This document shows, one piece after another, positions 1 to 8,097 of a DNA stretch of 18,678 nucleotides. How positions within the stretch are numbered: position 1 is the first letter of the stretch; each line of letters opens with the position of its first letter. The notes below the pieces were generated by a model. It made no database searches. It saw nothing but the letters and a program-made list of their open reading frames with translations, and was not told the origin of the DNA. Source of the DNA: an uncultured Campylobacter sp. (GTDB lineage: Bacteria; Campylobacterota; Campylobacteria; Campylobacterales; Campylobacteraceae); contig NZ_CALIJF010000029.1 in the NCBI RefSeq assembly GCF_938018035.1, forward strand, positions 1 to 18,678. The letters are read 5' to 3'. Made by a program: the position numbers and the translations under genes.

Positions 1-133
1 CTTCTCTCACTAGCGCTCCATTGGCGTCATGAAACTGTCTAACCTCCTTTACCTCGTTACTTTGCCCCTCTATATCGCCATCGCAACCGTATATAAAAAC
101 TAGTAGGCAAGAAATGATCATAAATTTCTTCAT
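1..133 (-). CDS. Putative small lipoprotein, N-terminal part only
   Basis: The reading frame starts with ATG at 133 and runs off the left edge after 44 codons. The N-terminus is a typical lipoprotein signal: MKK, a hydrophobic stretch (residues 4-15) and the lipobox I-Y-G-C with Cys17 as the lipidated residue. The mature protein begins C-D-G-D. An AGGAG ribosome site lies about 6 nt upstream (140-144) and a TATAAT box further upstream (164-169). After the signal the visible part is polar and ends with a segment like HDANGALVRE, which resembles the short repeats of YwqK/MORN-like proteins, but too little is visible to assign a family. Asp at +2 would mean inner-membrane retention under E. coli Lol rules; whether that rule holds here is unknown. 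The gene is divergent from the HTH gene at 300. Confidence 0.75.
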   Translation of the reverse strand, partial: MKKFMIISCLLVFIYGCDGDIEGQSNEVKEVRQFHDANGALVRE

Positions 134-163
134 TTTCTACTCCTGTGAAAATTTTTGATTAGA

Positions 164-169
164 ATTATA
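164..169 (-). promoter_or_regulatory. Candidate -10 box of the lipoprotein gene
   Basis: A perfect TATAAT on the minus strand, about 30 nt upstream of the ATG at 133, gives a short leader containing the AGGAG site. There is no obvious -35 box, which is usual for Campylobacter sigma-70 promoters. The surroundings are very AT-rich, so chance matches are likely. Confidence 0.4.
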
Positions 170-198
170 TTAAATATAATATAAATATAAACTTATAA

Positions 199-246
199 AG
201 CATAATATTTATTCTTTATAATCTTAAAAAGAGTAAATATTATGCT
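199..246. repeat. 48-bp near-perfect palindrome between divergent genes
   Basis: The outer 13 bp of each arm (199-211 and 234-246, beginning AGCATAATATTT) are perfectly complementary. The symmetry continues to the centre between 222 and 223: of 24 base pairs, 21 are Watson-Crick, one is T/G (212/233) and two are mismatched (218/227 and the central 222/223). The element sits just upstream of the -35 position of both the lipoprotein promoter and the HTH gene promoter. It could be an operator shared by the two genes, a cruciform, or a hairpin if transcribed. A terminator role is unlikely because the flanking genes point away from it. Confidence 0.85.
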
Positions 247-275
247 GTTGGAAATTTAACCTCTTTTTTATAGTC

Positions 276-281
276 TATAAT
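276..281 (+). promoter_or_regulatory. Candidate -10 box of the HTH gene
   Basis: TATAAT at 276-281, 18 nt before the ATG at 300. A start near 288 would leave a leader of about 12 nt with GGGG (291-294) as a weak ribosome site. A T-rich stretch (264-269) precedes it. Confidence 0.45.
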
Positions 282-299
282 TTAAAAAATGGGGCGAAA

Positions 300-500
300 A
301 TGACAAAAAGAGATATAGCCGGATATTTGGGCGTCGATGTGCAAACGCTTAGGAACTGGAAAAAGACGCGACCTAATTTATATCGCGTTATCATGCAAGG
401 TCTTGCGATAGACGATGCCACCGAATATATGCGCAAAAGCTACGAAAAGCTTTTAGAATTTTCAAACGAAACTAAAGATAAAAATACGAAAGCTCTTTAA
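300..500 (+). CDS. Small helix-turn-helix DNA-binding protein
   Basis: A 66-residue protein. Residues 3-22 (KRDIAGYLGVDVQTLRNWKK) form a clear helix-turn-helix of the Cro/MerR-like kind: a short helix, the LGV turn and a recognition helix with TLRNW. The rest is helical and charged with a lysine-rich tail. It is too short to carry a sensor domain. Small HTH proteins of this type, with TLxNW followed by RPxLY, are common in Campylobacter and often annotated only as HTH domain proteins. It lies 54 bp from the 48-bp palindrome and is divergent from a lipoprotein gene, so self-regulation through that palindrome is a reasonable guess. The AT-rich surroundings fit an accessory origin. A role as an antitoxin or phage-type repressor cannot be excluded. 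Confidence 0.7.
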   Translation: MTKRDIAGYLGVDVQTLRNWKKTRPNLYRVIMQGLAIDDATEYMRKSYEKLLEFSNETKDKNTKAL

Positions 501-600
501 TCTTATTGACGTTGTGTTGCTCGTTTGCACAGCATTCTTAAAATTTTGGCTTTAATACTATAAAATTCCTTAATTTACCTGTCACAAATTTAAATTTCGA

Positions 601-606
601 TACAAT
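601..606 (+). promoter_or_regulatory. Candidate -10 box for tgt
   Basis: TACAAT preceded by CGA, 57 nt before the tgt ATG. A second AT-rich candidate, TATAAA at 559-564, is also possible. The stretch 501-662 otherwise shows no gene. Confidence 0.3.
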
Positions 607-662
607 CGCTTTTTAAAATTTTGCGCCGAGTGCGCGCAAGAAGCTAAATTTAAAGGATCAAG

Positions 663-1829
663 ATGGAATTTCAAATAGACGCCGCGGACGGCGCGGCGCG
701 CGCCTGCACGATCCGCACGGCGCATAGCGCGATCCGCACCCCCGTTTTTATGCCGGTCGGCACCGTGGGCGCGGTCAAAGCGCTCGATGCGACGGACGTA
801 GAGCAGCTCCTGGGTGCGCAGATCATCCTCGCCAACACCTATCACATGTATCTGCGACCGGGCTCGCGGGTAGTGGCGGGCTTCGGCGGGCTGCACGGAT
901 TTACGAAATTTCCCCGCAGCTTTCTGACTGACAGCGGCGGCTTTCAGGCTTTTAGCTTGCGTGCAAACACCAAAAACGACGAGGGCGGCATAAAATTTAA
1001 AAGCCATATCGACGGCAGTATGCATTATTTCACGCCGCGCTCGGTGCTAGATACGCAGTATGAGCTAAACTCCGATATTATGATGATTTTAGATGACTTG
1101 GTGGAGCTGCCGCGCGATCCTGGCGCATTGAGCTGCGATGATAGATCGCGGCTTAAAAAGCGTATCGATCTAAGCGTTGCGCGCACGATAAAATGGGCTC
1201 GCGAAGCGATAGATTATCACGAGACCATGAAATCTCGCGGCCTGCACGCTCATCAAAACATCTTCGGTATCATACAAGGCGGCACCGACCCACAGGCGCG
1301 CAAATTTTGCGCCGAAGCGCTGTGCGAGATGAGCTTCGACGGGCTTGCGATCGGAGGGCTTAGCGTGGGCGAGAAAAACGAGCTGATGTACGACACGGTA
1401 GAGGCTATGATGCCATACGTCGATGCGGCGCGCCCTCGATATTTGATGGGGGTCGGTACGCCCGAGGATCTCGTCGAAAACGTCGCTCGCGGCGTGGATA
1501 TGTTCGACTGCGTGATGCCCACGCGCAACGCCCGCAACGGTACGCTATTTGCGAGCTTCGGCAAGATTAGCATCAAAAACGCGGGCTTTATCAGCGATCA
1601 CGATCCGATCGATCCGCACTGCGACTGCTACACGTGCAAGCGCTTCAGCCGCGGCTATCTAAATCATCTATTTCGCGCGCGCGAGCTTAGCTTTTACCGC
1701 CTCGCTAGCATTCACAATCTACACTTCTACCTGCGCCTTGCCGCGGATATGAGAGAGGCGATCGTGCACGGGCGGTTTGCCGAGTTTAGGCGGGAATTCT
1801 ACGCCGCACAAAATGGGGCGCGAGATTAA
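663..1829 (+). CDS. tgt: tRNA-guanine transglycosylase (queuine/preQ1 type)
   Basis: The enzyme swaps the wobble guanine of GUN-anticodon tRNAs for preQ1, the base-exchange step of queuosine synthesis. Visible signatures: LTDSGGFQAFSLR with Asp90 (substrate-binding acid/base), the LDD pair at 144-145, GIIQGG at 202-207, GGLSVGE at 231-237, and FDCVMPTRNARNGTLF with Asp282 as the catalytic nucleophile. The zinc site is C320-x-C322-x2-C325 with His351. At 388 residues it is slightly longer than the usual 370-375, consistent with a small insertion around residues 150-168. The ATG at 663 has AAAGGA 6-11 nt upstream. The gene is much GC-richer than its surroundings. It appears to stand alone, followed by an inverted repeat and a long gene-free stretch. 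Confidence 0.97.
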   Translation: MEFQIDAADGAARACTIRTAHSAIRTPVFMPVGTVGAVKALDATDVEQLLGAQIILANTYHMYLRPGSRVVAGFGGLHGFTKFPRSFLTDSGGFQAFSLRANTKNDEGGIKFKSHIDGSMHYFTPRSVLDTQYELNSDIMMILDDLVELPRDPGALSCDDRSRLKKRIDLSVARTIKWAREAIDYHETMKSRGLHAHQNIFGIIQGGTDPQARKFCAEALCEMSFDGLAIGGLSVGEKNELMYDTVEAMMPYVDAARPRYLMGVGTPEDLVENVARGVDMFDCVMPTRNARNGTLFASFGKISIKNAGFISDHDPIDPHCDCYTCKRFSRGYLNHLFRARELSFYRLASIHNLHFYLRLAADMREAIVHGRFAEFRREFYAAQNGARD

Positions 1830-1851
1830 ATTTCAGCAGGCGAGGGCGTTT

Positions 1852-1876
1852 AAATTTGACGTGCTAGTCAAATTTT
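1852..1876 (+). terminator. Terminator-like stem-loop after tgt
   Basis: Perfect 9-bp arms, AAATTTGAC (1852-1860) and GTCAAATTT (1867-1875), with a 6-nt loop, 22 nt past the tgt stop and ending in TTTT. The stem is AT-rich, so termination strength is uncertain. A second small GC hairpin (CGCCG/CGGCG, 1878-1893) follows at once. Confidence 0.45.
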
Positions 1877-2456
1877 ACGCCGTGGCTGCGGCGAAGGCGC
1901 GGAATTTTAATACGGCGCGCGGACGGCTAAATTTAAACGTGACAAAATTTGGGCAGTGAAATTTTAAGAGCTGCGTAGCGTGGAGCTTGTAGCTTTAAAT
2001 TTGATTTGAATTCTGAGCTTAGGCTTTCGTATCGATTAGAATTTTATTTCGGCAAAATTTTATTATGATATAGCTATGTCTTGGAATTTCGCCGTAGAAT
2101 GCGATGTGAAATTTGGCTTTGAATTTTGCGCTGAATTGCGTGGATAAAATTCTGCGTCGATATGTGCTGAGCGCGCGAGATTTAAAGATGGAATTTAGCG
2201 GTAGGATTTTACAGACGCGATGTAAAATTGCTATGGCTTTTGTCAAATAAAAGGGGGACATTGCATCGAAATTCGCAGGCATTAGTGTTATTTTTGTAAG
2301 CCGTGCGTTACGCGTATAAAAGACATATATTGCTTTAGGGCGTGCGATCTGCGCCTACAATTGCGGAATTTTATTGCGATAAAATTTCAATGCGGTAGAA
2401 TTTTACTTTGATAAAGTTCAAATTTCCGCTAAATTCTGTCGTCGTGCTAAATTTTG

Positions 2457-2502
2457 CGATGAAATTTTGAGCAGAATTCTATCATAGTAGAAAATTTCAT
2501 CG
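2457..2502 (-). terminator. Long-armed stem-loop downstream of the glmS unit
   Basis: Perfect 12-bp arms, CGATGAAATTTT (2457-2468) and AAAATTTCATCG (2491-2502), with a 22-nt loop that itself contains the palindrome AGAATTCT (2473-2480). It begins about 30 nt past the stop of the minus-strand membrane protein gene. No U-run follows, so it may be an mRNA 3'-end structure rather than a classical intrinsic terminator. Confidence 0.45.
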
Positions 2503-2532
2503 TAACTAAATCTGCGGCAAAATTTTGTAAAA

Positions 2533-3666
2533 TTATTTTTTGATCCGCCTTAGCATACAAAATCCAAGGAAATAAAGCGGCGACATAACGATAAAAATTA
2601 TGATGTACCTCCACGCCGTGCTCGCAAAAAATAGCCCCGTAAGCTCCATAAATTTCATCGACGCGCCAGTATAGCGGTCGCCGATGCCGATGAAAATAAT
2701 AGCTGCGAACTCCACGAGCAGCGCAGGAGCAAATAGGATCGAGCCTGCGGTTTTGAAAAACATAAACGCAAACGCCTTGAACTTATAATAAAACGAAATT
2801 AGCCCAAATCCGATCACGCCGCAGATGAAAATCTGCTCGAACTCATCCAACCCCAGGCTCTTATCCTGCAGGATCGTAGAGATGACGCACAAGATGATAA
2901 AGACGTTGTAATTCGCCATTTGACGCATTGGGTATTGATCGTGCGTCGCTATGGAGAGCAGGTTTATCGCGCGGTTAAGCGGCAGCAGATAAAATAGCGC
3001 AAAACTAAGGAAAATCAGCAGATCCATCACCATATAAACCGTGTCTTGATTGACATAAGCTTCGATCTGCGAAAAAGATAGAAATATGCTTGCGATTTGC
3101 GAACGGAATATCAAAATAATGACTATCGGCACTATGGGCAGGATTATGGATTTAAGCCCTTCCTTGCGGATAGATGAAGTATAAATTTTACTCTCGACGC
3201 TTTGCGTAGTGCGCAGATCGTCTGTTTGGACGAACTCAAATCCAAAGAATTTCGGTTTTTTTGCACTCGTAGGCTTGGCTTTGCGGTTAAATTTAAATTT
3301 ATTAAATTTTTTTGCGACCTTCGCTTCTTTTACGGCGGATTTATCCTCTGCGATATTTTCGGTGGAGCTTTGAAAGGATGGCGCTTCGGATACATTGTTT
3401 TCTGCGGAATTCTTATCACCAAAAATTTCATCGTTTTGCTTTGCAGATTCTTTTGGCTGTGGGGCTACTTTTTGCGTTACGCGATCTTTGGATTTAGAGC
3501 CCTCGACGCGCTTTATATTTATCGCACTGGATGCTAGCGTGTCGAAGCTTACCTCATCGCCGTCGGTTAGGCTAGGATCGCGTTCGCCAAGCATTTCGTA
3601 GCTATACTCGACCCCGCCCGTGGCGACTATGACATTTTCACCTCTGATAAATCCGATAAGTCTCAT
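2533..3666 (-). CDS. Multi-pass membrane protein with a small N-terminal cytoplasmic domain, unrecognised
   Basis: A 377-residue protein in three parts. Residues 1-53 are beta-rich (GFIRGENVIVATGGVEYSY, then DGDEVSFD), reminiscent of small OB or cold-shock-like domains; this is only a pattern impression. Residues 54-170 are a polar Lys/Ser/Ala/Glu linker with a basic patch (115-138). Residues 173-371 are hydrophobic with about six membrane segments (roughly 173-187, 209-229, 253-267, 276-293, 297-328, 344-371). ATG at 3666 is preceded by GGGGA about 11 nt upstream. It starts 60 nt after the glmS stop on the same strand, so co-transcription is likely. I do not recognise the family and assign no function. 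Confidence 0.8.
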   Translation of the reverse strand: MRLIGFIRGENVIVATGGVEYSYEMLGERDPSLTDGDEVSFDTLASSAINIKRVEGSKSKDRVTQKVAPQPKESAKQNDEIFGDKNSAENNVSEAPSFQSSTENIAEDKSAVKEAKVAKKFNKFKFNRKAKPTSAKKPKFFGFEFVQTDDLRTTQSVESKIYTSSIRKEGLKSIILPIVPIVIILIFRSQIASIFLSFSQIEAYVNQDTVYMVMDLLIFLSFALFYLLPLNRAINLLSIATHDQYPMRQMANYNVFIILCVISTILQDKSLGLDEFEQIFICGVIGFGLISFYYKFKAFAFMFFKTAGSILFAPALLVEFAAIIFIGIGDRYTGASMKFMELTGLFFASTAWRYIIIFIVMSPLYFLGFCMLRRIKK

Positions 3667-3726
3667 ATACTAACATTCCCCGATTTTTTAATGAGAAATA
3701 TTAGTCAAAATGAACTTAAAAAACGA

Positions 3727-5544
3727 TTATTCTACGGTGACGCTTTTGGCTAAATTTCGCGGCATATCCACGTCGTTGCCAAGTCTGACGGAGATCTCAA
3801 GAGCTAGAATTTGTAAAATTATCATCATCTCAAAAAACTCGCTCATCGCGTGGCTTTGCTCGCTCGTTTTGATAAAATCATCCGCGATCTCTGGCTCTTC
3901 CGGGCTGATGGCTAAAATATACGCATCGCGCGCGGCAAGCTCTTCGACATTGCTTTTCGTTTTTTCGTAGAGCAAATGCTTTGGCATCAGCGCAACCGTA
4001 AAGAGATTAGAATCGGCAAGAGCGATCGGTCCGTGCTTCATCTCGCCGCTCGGATAGCCCTCGGCGTGCAGATAGGAGATCTCTTTGAGCTTGAGCGCGC
4101 CCTCAAGAGCGAGCGGATAGAAAATATCGCGCCCGATAAAGAAAAAGCCGTGTCCGTGCAGATAGTGCTTGCTCATGCGGTAAATTTTATCCTGCAAGCC
4201 GTCTTTGATCTTTAAAATTTGCGGGATATGAAGCATCGCCGAAATTTCAGCGGAATTCATGCGCGCCGAGATGACTTCGCGCAGATTTGCAAGATACACC
4301 ACAAACATCCATAGCACCATAACCTGCGTCGCAAAAGCCTTCGTGGAGGCTACGCCCTTTTCGATGCCTGCGCGGGTGAGGATCACGCTGCCTGCCATGC
4401 GCACGATCGAGCTGTTATCGACGTTGCAGATCGCAAGCGTCCTAAGACCGGCTTTTTTAGCGATATGCAGCGCCTCTAATGTATCGGCGGTCTCGCCACT
4501 TTGCGAGATCACGATAAATAAGGAATTTTTGTTTAAAAATGGTTCTTTATAGCGGAATTCGCTGGCGACTTCCACTTTCGTGCGGATTTTAGCGATGCGC
4601 TCGAAAAGATACGAGCTTACGAGCGCGGCGTGATAGCTCGTGCCGCAGGCGCATAGCACGACCTCGTCGATACCCTCAAACATCGCCGCATCAAGCTCGT
4701 CAAATTTTATCTTGCCGCCCTTTATTACGCGCCCCATCATCGCTTCGGTTACGACTTGCGCTTGCTCGTAAATTTCTTTTTCCATAAAAAATCTAAAGCC
4801 CTCTTTTTGCGCATAGCCTTTATCTTTCGGAAGCTCACTAAAGGCGCAATTATGCGGTTTAGAGTTTTTAAAAACGTCGATTTGCCCGAGCTTGGCGACG
4901 CCGTAAATTTGATCGTCCAGATACGCAGCCGTATTCGCAAGCCCGATGAGCGGAGCGTCCGAGGAGCTAAAGAAAATTTCGTTTTTATCGTTTTTTGCGA
5001 CGATCAGCGGAGCTGCGTTTTTAGCAAAGAAAATTTCTCCGGGTGCTGCCTTGGTGATTAAAAGCGTAGCGTATGCGCCTTTTAGTCGTTTAATTGTAGC
5101 TTCATATGCCTTAAATGCGTCGTTACTAGCCTTGAAATTTTTTTCAAAAAGATGCACGATTACTTCGGTATCGGTCTGGCTTAAAAATTTCACGCCGTCC
5201 GCTTCGAGCTCGTCCTTTAGCTCGATGTAGTTTTCGATGATGCCGTTATGCACGACGAAGCTAAAATCTCCAAAATGCGGATGCGCGTTAAGCTCGGTGG
5301 GCTTTCCGTGCGTCGCCCAGCGAGTATGCCCGATCGCAACGCCAAAGCCTTGCGAAGTGAAATCTTTCATCTTTTCTTCGAGATTATTTAGCTTGCCGAC
5401 CGCTTTGAAATACTTTATATTCGCACTCTCGTCCATCACGGCAAGGCCCGCGCTGTCGTATCCGCGATACTCGAGTTCTTTCAGTCCGTTTATTATGATT
5501 TTTTTCTTTTCGGCATTTCCTATGTAGCCTACGATTCCACACAT
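3727..5544 (-). CDS. glmS: Glutamine--fructose-6-phosphate aminotransferase (isomerizing)
   Basis: Makes glucosamine-6-phosphate from fructose-6-phosphate and glutamine, the entry step to UDP-GlcNAc for peptidoglycan and surface glycans. The N-terminal Ntn glutaminase domain begins MCGIVGYIG, with Cys2 as nucleophile after Met removal, and has YRGYDSAG (27-33), GHTRWATHGKP (72-82) and the QTDTE loop (123-127). KEIYEQ (256-261) marks the linker. Two SIS sugar-isomerase domains follow: CGTSYHA (300-306) and SQSGETADT (348-356) in the first, EMKHGPIAL (501-509) in the second. The C-terminus DMPRNLAKSVTVE is the expected ending. The length of 605 is typical. AAGGA precedes the ATG at 5544. The gene is divergent from mqnE and leads the membrane-protein gene downstream. 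Confidence 0.98.
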   Translation of the reverse strand: MCGIVGYIGNAEKKKIIINGLKELEYRGYDSAGLAVMDESANIKYFKAVGKLNNLEEKMKDFTSQGFGVAIGHTRWATHGKPTELNAHPHFGDFSFVVHNGIIENYIELKDELEADGVKFLSQTDTEVIVHLFEKNFKASNDAFKAYEATIKRLKGAYATLLITKAAPGEIFFAKNAAPLIVAKNDKNEIFFSSSDAPLIGLANTAAYLDDQIYGVAKLGQIDVFKNSKPHNCAFSELPKDKGYAQKEGFRFFMEKEIYEQAQVVTEAMMGRVIKGGKIKFDELDAAMFEGIDEVVLCACGTSYHAALVSSYLFERIAKIRTKVEVASEFRYKEPFLNKNSLFIVISQSGETADTLEALHIAKKAGLRTLAICNVDNSSIVRMAGSVILTRAGIEKGVASTKAFATQVMVLWMFVVYLANLREVISARMNSAEISAMLHIPQILKIKDGLQDKIYRMSKHYLHGHGFFFIGRDIFYPLALEGALKLKEISYLHAEGYPSGEMKHGPIALADSNLFTVALMPKHLLYEKTKSNVEELAARDAYILAISPEEPEIADDFIKTSEQSHAMSEFFEMMIILQILALEISVRLGNDVDMPRNLAKSVTVE

Positions 5545-5574
5545 TTTGCTTTCCTTGTTTAAAATTTGGCGCCC

Positions 5575-5580
5575 ATTTTA
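5575..5580 (-). promoter_or_regulatory. Candidate -10 box of glmS
   Basis: TAAAAT on the minus strand, 30 nt before the glmS ATG. It leaves a leader of only about 24 nt, too short for any riboswitch or ribozyme. The 141-bp divergent spacer also holds the palindrome CTAAATTTAG at 5612-5621. Confidence 0.35.
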
Positions 5581-5652
5581 CTACGCTATTTTAAATTAAC
5601 GAAATTCGGCTCTAAATTTAGTCCGCTTATCCGTTTTGTAAGCAAAAAATTA

Positions 5653-5658
5653 TATAAT
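5653..5658 (+). promoter_or_regulatory. Candidate -10 box of the mqnE unit
   Basis: TATAAT 27 nt before the mqnE ATG, in the divergent glmS/mqnE spacer. No recognisable -35 box is visible. Confidence 0.5.
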
Positions 5659-5685
5659 TAGCACAAAATTTGGCTTGGGAAATCG

Positions 5686-6768
5686 ATGGAAATTTTAGAA
5701 AAACTACAAAGCGGCGAGAGACTAAATTACGAAGACGGCGTGAAATTATGGGATTTGGATCTTTTCGATCTGGGCAAATTCGCCTTTGCTATTCGCAAAG
5801 AAAAAAACGGCAAAAACGTCTATTTCAACGCAAATCGTCATATCAATCCTTCGAATTTATGCGCAGATACCTGTAAATTTTGCGCATTTTCGGCGCACCG
5901 CAAGAACGAAAACGCTTACACGATGAGCGATGATGAGATCATGCGTATCGTGGACGAGACCGTAGCGCGCGGCACGAAGGAGATTCATATCGTAAGCTCG
6001 CACAATCCGTTCGTTACGCCGCAGCAATATTTGGGAATTTTCAAAGCGATAAAGCAAAAATATCCGCTTGTGCATATCAAGGCGATGACCGCGGCGGAGA
6101 TCGATTACTGGCGGCGAAAGTGGAAGATGAGCTACGAAGAGACGATAGAGCTGATGATGCAAAGCGGCGTGGATTCGATGCCCGGGGGCGGCGCCGAAAT
6201 TTTTGACGAGCAGATCAGGGATCAAATTTGCAAAGGCAAGGTCTCAAGCGAGCAGTGGCTACGTATCCACTCGCTGTGGCATGCGCGCGGGCGTCAGAGC
6301 AACGCCACGATGCTCTTTGGACATATCGAAAGCCGCGCTCACCGCATCGATCACATCTTGCGCATCCGCGCGCTGCAAGATGAGAGCCTCTCTCGCGCTA
6401 ACGGCGGCGGTTTCAACGCCTTCATCCCGCTCGTGTATCAGCGCGAGAACAACTACCTGGACGTGAAGGGCTTTTTGGGCTCGGTCGAAATTTTAAAAAC
6501 GATCGCAATTAGTAGAATTCTGCTTGATAACGTCACGCACATAAAGGCTTACTGGGCGACCTCGACGTTAAGCTTAGCCCTTGTAGCGCAGGATTTTGGC
6601 GCGGACGATCTTGACGGCACGATCGAGAACGAAAGCATTCAAAGCAGCGCCGGCGCCGGCAGCAAAAAAGGGCAGAGCAAGCGCGATTTTATCGATATGA
6701 TCGGCACCGCAGGCTTTGTGCCGGTCGAGCGCGATAGTTTGTATAATCAGATCGAAATTTACGAATAA
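5686..6768 (+). CDS. mqnE: Aminofutalosine synthase, radical SAM
   Basis: Catalyses the radical-SAM condensation of 3-[(1-carboxyvinyl)oxy]benzoate with the S-adenosylmethionine adenosyl group to give 6-amino-6-deoxyfutalosine in the futalosine route to menaquinone. The cluster motif is C59-x3-C63-x2-C66 in NRHINPSNLCADTCKFCAF. Features that separate MqnE from the related MqnC include HIKAMTAAEID, MPGGGAEIFD, SNATMLFGHIES, AFIPLVYQRENNYL, LLDNVTHIKAYW, FGADDLDGTIENE and the ending FVPVERDSLYNQIE. At 360 residues it has the usual length. ATG at 5686 with GGGA 7-10 nt upstream. The stop is 18 nt before the permease gene, so it heads a likely operon with purine salvage genes. Confidence 0.95.
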   Translation: MEILEKLQSGERLNYEDGVKLWDLDLFDLGKFAFAIRKEKNGKNVYFNANRHINPSNLCADTCKFCAFSAHRKNENAYTMSDDEIMRIVDETVARGTKEIHIVSSHNPFVTPQQYLGIFKAIKQKYPLVHIKAMTAAEIDYWRRKWKMSYEETIELMMQSGVDSMPGGGAEIFDEQIRDQICKGKVSSEQWLRIHSLWHARGRQSNATMLFGHIESRAHRIDHILRIRALQDESLSRANGGGFNAFIPLVYQRENNYLDVKGFLGSVEILKTIAISRILLDNVTHIKAYWATSTLSLALVAQDFGADDLDGTIENESIQSSAGAGSKKGQSKRDFIDMIGTAGFVPVERDSLYNQIEIYE

Positions 6769-6786
6769 ATTCTAAAGGAGGAGCAA

Positions 6787-8082
6787 GTGGAGAAATTCTT
6801 TCATCTCGCCGCGGCAAAAACGTCGGTAAGGCAGGAGCTTATCGCAGGGCTTACTACGTTTTTGGCGATGATTTACATCGTGCCGGTAAACGCTAACATT
6901 ATGAGCATCGCAGGCATGCCGTTTGATGCGCTGGTTACGGCAACCGCGCTTATTACGATAATCGCGACATTATTTAACGGGCTTTTTGCAAATACCCCCG
7001 TAGCGCTTAGCGTCGGCATGGGGCTAAATGCGTATTTTACCTTTGCGTTGTGCGTGGATGCGAAGATGCCGTGGCAGAGCGCACTTGGCATCGTAGCGAT
7101 AAGCGGGGCACTTTTTACCGTGCTTTCGTTTACCAATTTTCGCGTTTGGGTTATCAAATCTATCCCGCTTGATCTGCGTCGCGCCATAAGTGCGGGTATC
7201 GGGGCTTTCATCTGCTTTATCGGACTTAAACAGATGGGCGTCATCGCGCCTAGTCAGGCGACGCTAGTAACTTTAGGAAATTTAAAAGATCTAAACGTTT
7301 TACTTGGAATTTTAGGCTTAGCGGTCGTGCTGGTGCTTTTCGTACTTAGAATCAAGGCGGCGTTTATCTTAAGCATTTTGATTACTTCGTGCGTTGCGTG
7401 GGTGGCTGGAATTTCGCCCGCACCTCATGGCATAGTAAGCGCGCCAAGCGGCATAACGCCGATATTTGCTAAGCTAGATATCCCCGGAGCGCTAAAGCTT
7501 GCGTTCGTGCCTTTTATAATTACATTTTTCGTTACGCATCTATTCGATAGCATCGGTACTCTAACCGGCGTGGGAAACCGCGCGGGACTTTTTGGAGAGA
7601 ATAGCAAAGACGGCATGAAAAAACTATCTAGAAATTTAACCTCCGATGCGATAGGAAGCGTTGCAGGCGCTGTTATAGGAACGAGCACGGTCACTGCATT
7701 TGCCGAAAGCGCCAGCGGCGTGGAGGCGGGCGGCCGCACGGGGCTAACGGCGGTATTTTGCGCTATATTTTTCGTGCTGACGCTGTTTATGTTGCCGCTA
7801 TTTAAGGCAATCCCCGCAAATGCAATCTATCCGATCCTCGTAATGGTCGGGGTTTTGATGTTTAGCGAGCTTGGCAAGATCGATTATAGCGACGCTGGAA
7901 TTTTAATCCCTGCGTTTTTCATAGTGTTTTTGATGCCTTTTACCTACTCGATCACCAACGGCTTAAGCTTCGGCTTTATTGCTTATATCGTAGTTAGACT
8001 CGCTCAGCGCAGGATAAAAGATTTAAATTTCGGCGTTTTGACGCTTGGCGCGATTAGCGTTTTAGTATTTTTAATGCATTAA
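6787..8082 (+). CDS. NCS2-family purine permease (AzgA-like)
   Basis: An inner-membrane transporter of 431 residues with about 12-13 hydrophobic segments, related to the adenine/hypoxanthine/guanine permeases of the AzgA branch (COG2252 type). Diagnostic stretches are AGLTTFLAMIYIVPVN (20-35), SVGMGLNAYF (75-84), HLFDSIGTLTGVG (251-263) and GTSTVTAFAESASGVEAGG (298-316), the last being the substrate-site loop of the group. The start is GTG at 6787, chosen because the strong site AAGGAGGAG (6775-6783) lies just upstream. It sits 18 nt after mqnE and 15 nt before a purine phosphoribosyltransferase gene, which supports nucleobase uptake for salvage. Exact substrate cannot be read from sequence. 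Confidence 0.92.
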   Translation: MEKFFHLAAAKTSVRQELIAGLTTFLAMIYIVPVNANIMSIAGMPFDALVTATALITIIATLFNGLFANTPVALSVGMGLNAYFTFALCVDAKMPWQSALGIVAISGALFTVLSFTNFRVWVIKSIPLDLRRAISAGIGAFICFIGLKQMGVIAPSQATLVTLGNLKDLNVLLGILGLAVVLVLFVLRIKAAFILSILITSCVAWVAGISPAPHGIVSAPSGITPIFAKLDIPGALKLAFVPFIITFFVTHLFDSIGTLTGVGNRAGLFGENSKDGMKKLSRNLTSDAIGSVAGAVIGTSTVTAFAESASGVEAGGRTGLTAVFCAIFFVLTLFMLPLFKAIPANAIYPILVMVGVLMFSELGKIDYSDAGILIPAFFIVFLMPFTYSITNGLSFGFIAYIVVRLAQRRIKDLNFGVLTLGAISVLVFLMH

Positions 8083-8097
8083 ATTTTAAGGAAAGAT

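Larger units (their letters stand above)
1830..2532. other. Gene-free stretch of about 700 bp between tgt and the convergent glmS unit
   Basis: I find no supportable gene here. Open frames are short, lack ribosome sites and are rich in residues expected from AT-rich spacer. The stretch is full of AATTTT/AAATTT/GAATTTT words at irregular spacing. It holds the tgt stem-loop on the left and a 12-bp inverted repeat (2457-2502) on the right. It could be decayed former coding sequence. Confidence 0.6.

Noticed and set aside
582..1025. 147-codon minus-strand open frame over the start of tgt
   Set aside because: The plus strand encodes conserved tgt motifs there; the minus frame is Arg/Ala-rich noise from a GC-rich gene.
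1777..1959. 60-codon plus-strand frame overlapping the tgt end
   Set aside because: No ribosome site, an overlap with tgt in another frame, and its second half is the AAATTT-rich spacer.
2019..2282. 87-codon minus-strand frame in the spacer after tgt
   Set aside because: No ribosome site or recognisable domain; Lys/Phe/Ile content is what AAATTT-rich spacer gives by chance. A decayed gene cannot be fully excluded.
5545..5685. Possible glmS ribozyme/riboswitch
   Set aside because: The likely leader is only about 24 nt and no ribozyme core is visible; that class is mainly found in Gram-positive bacteria.
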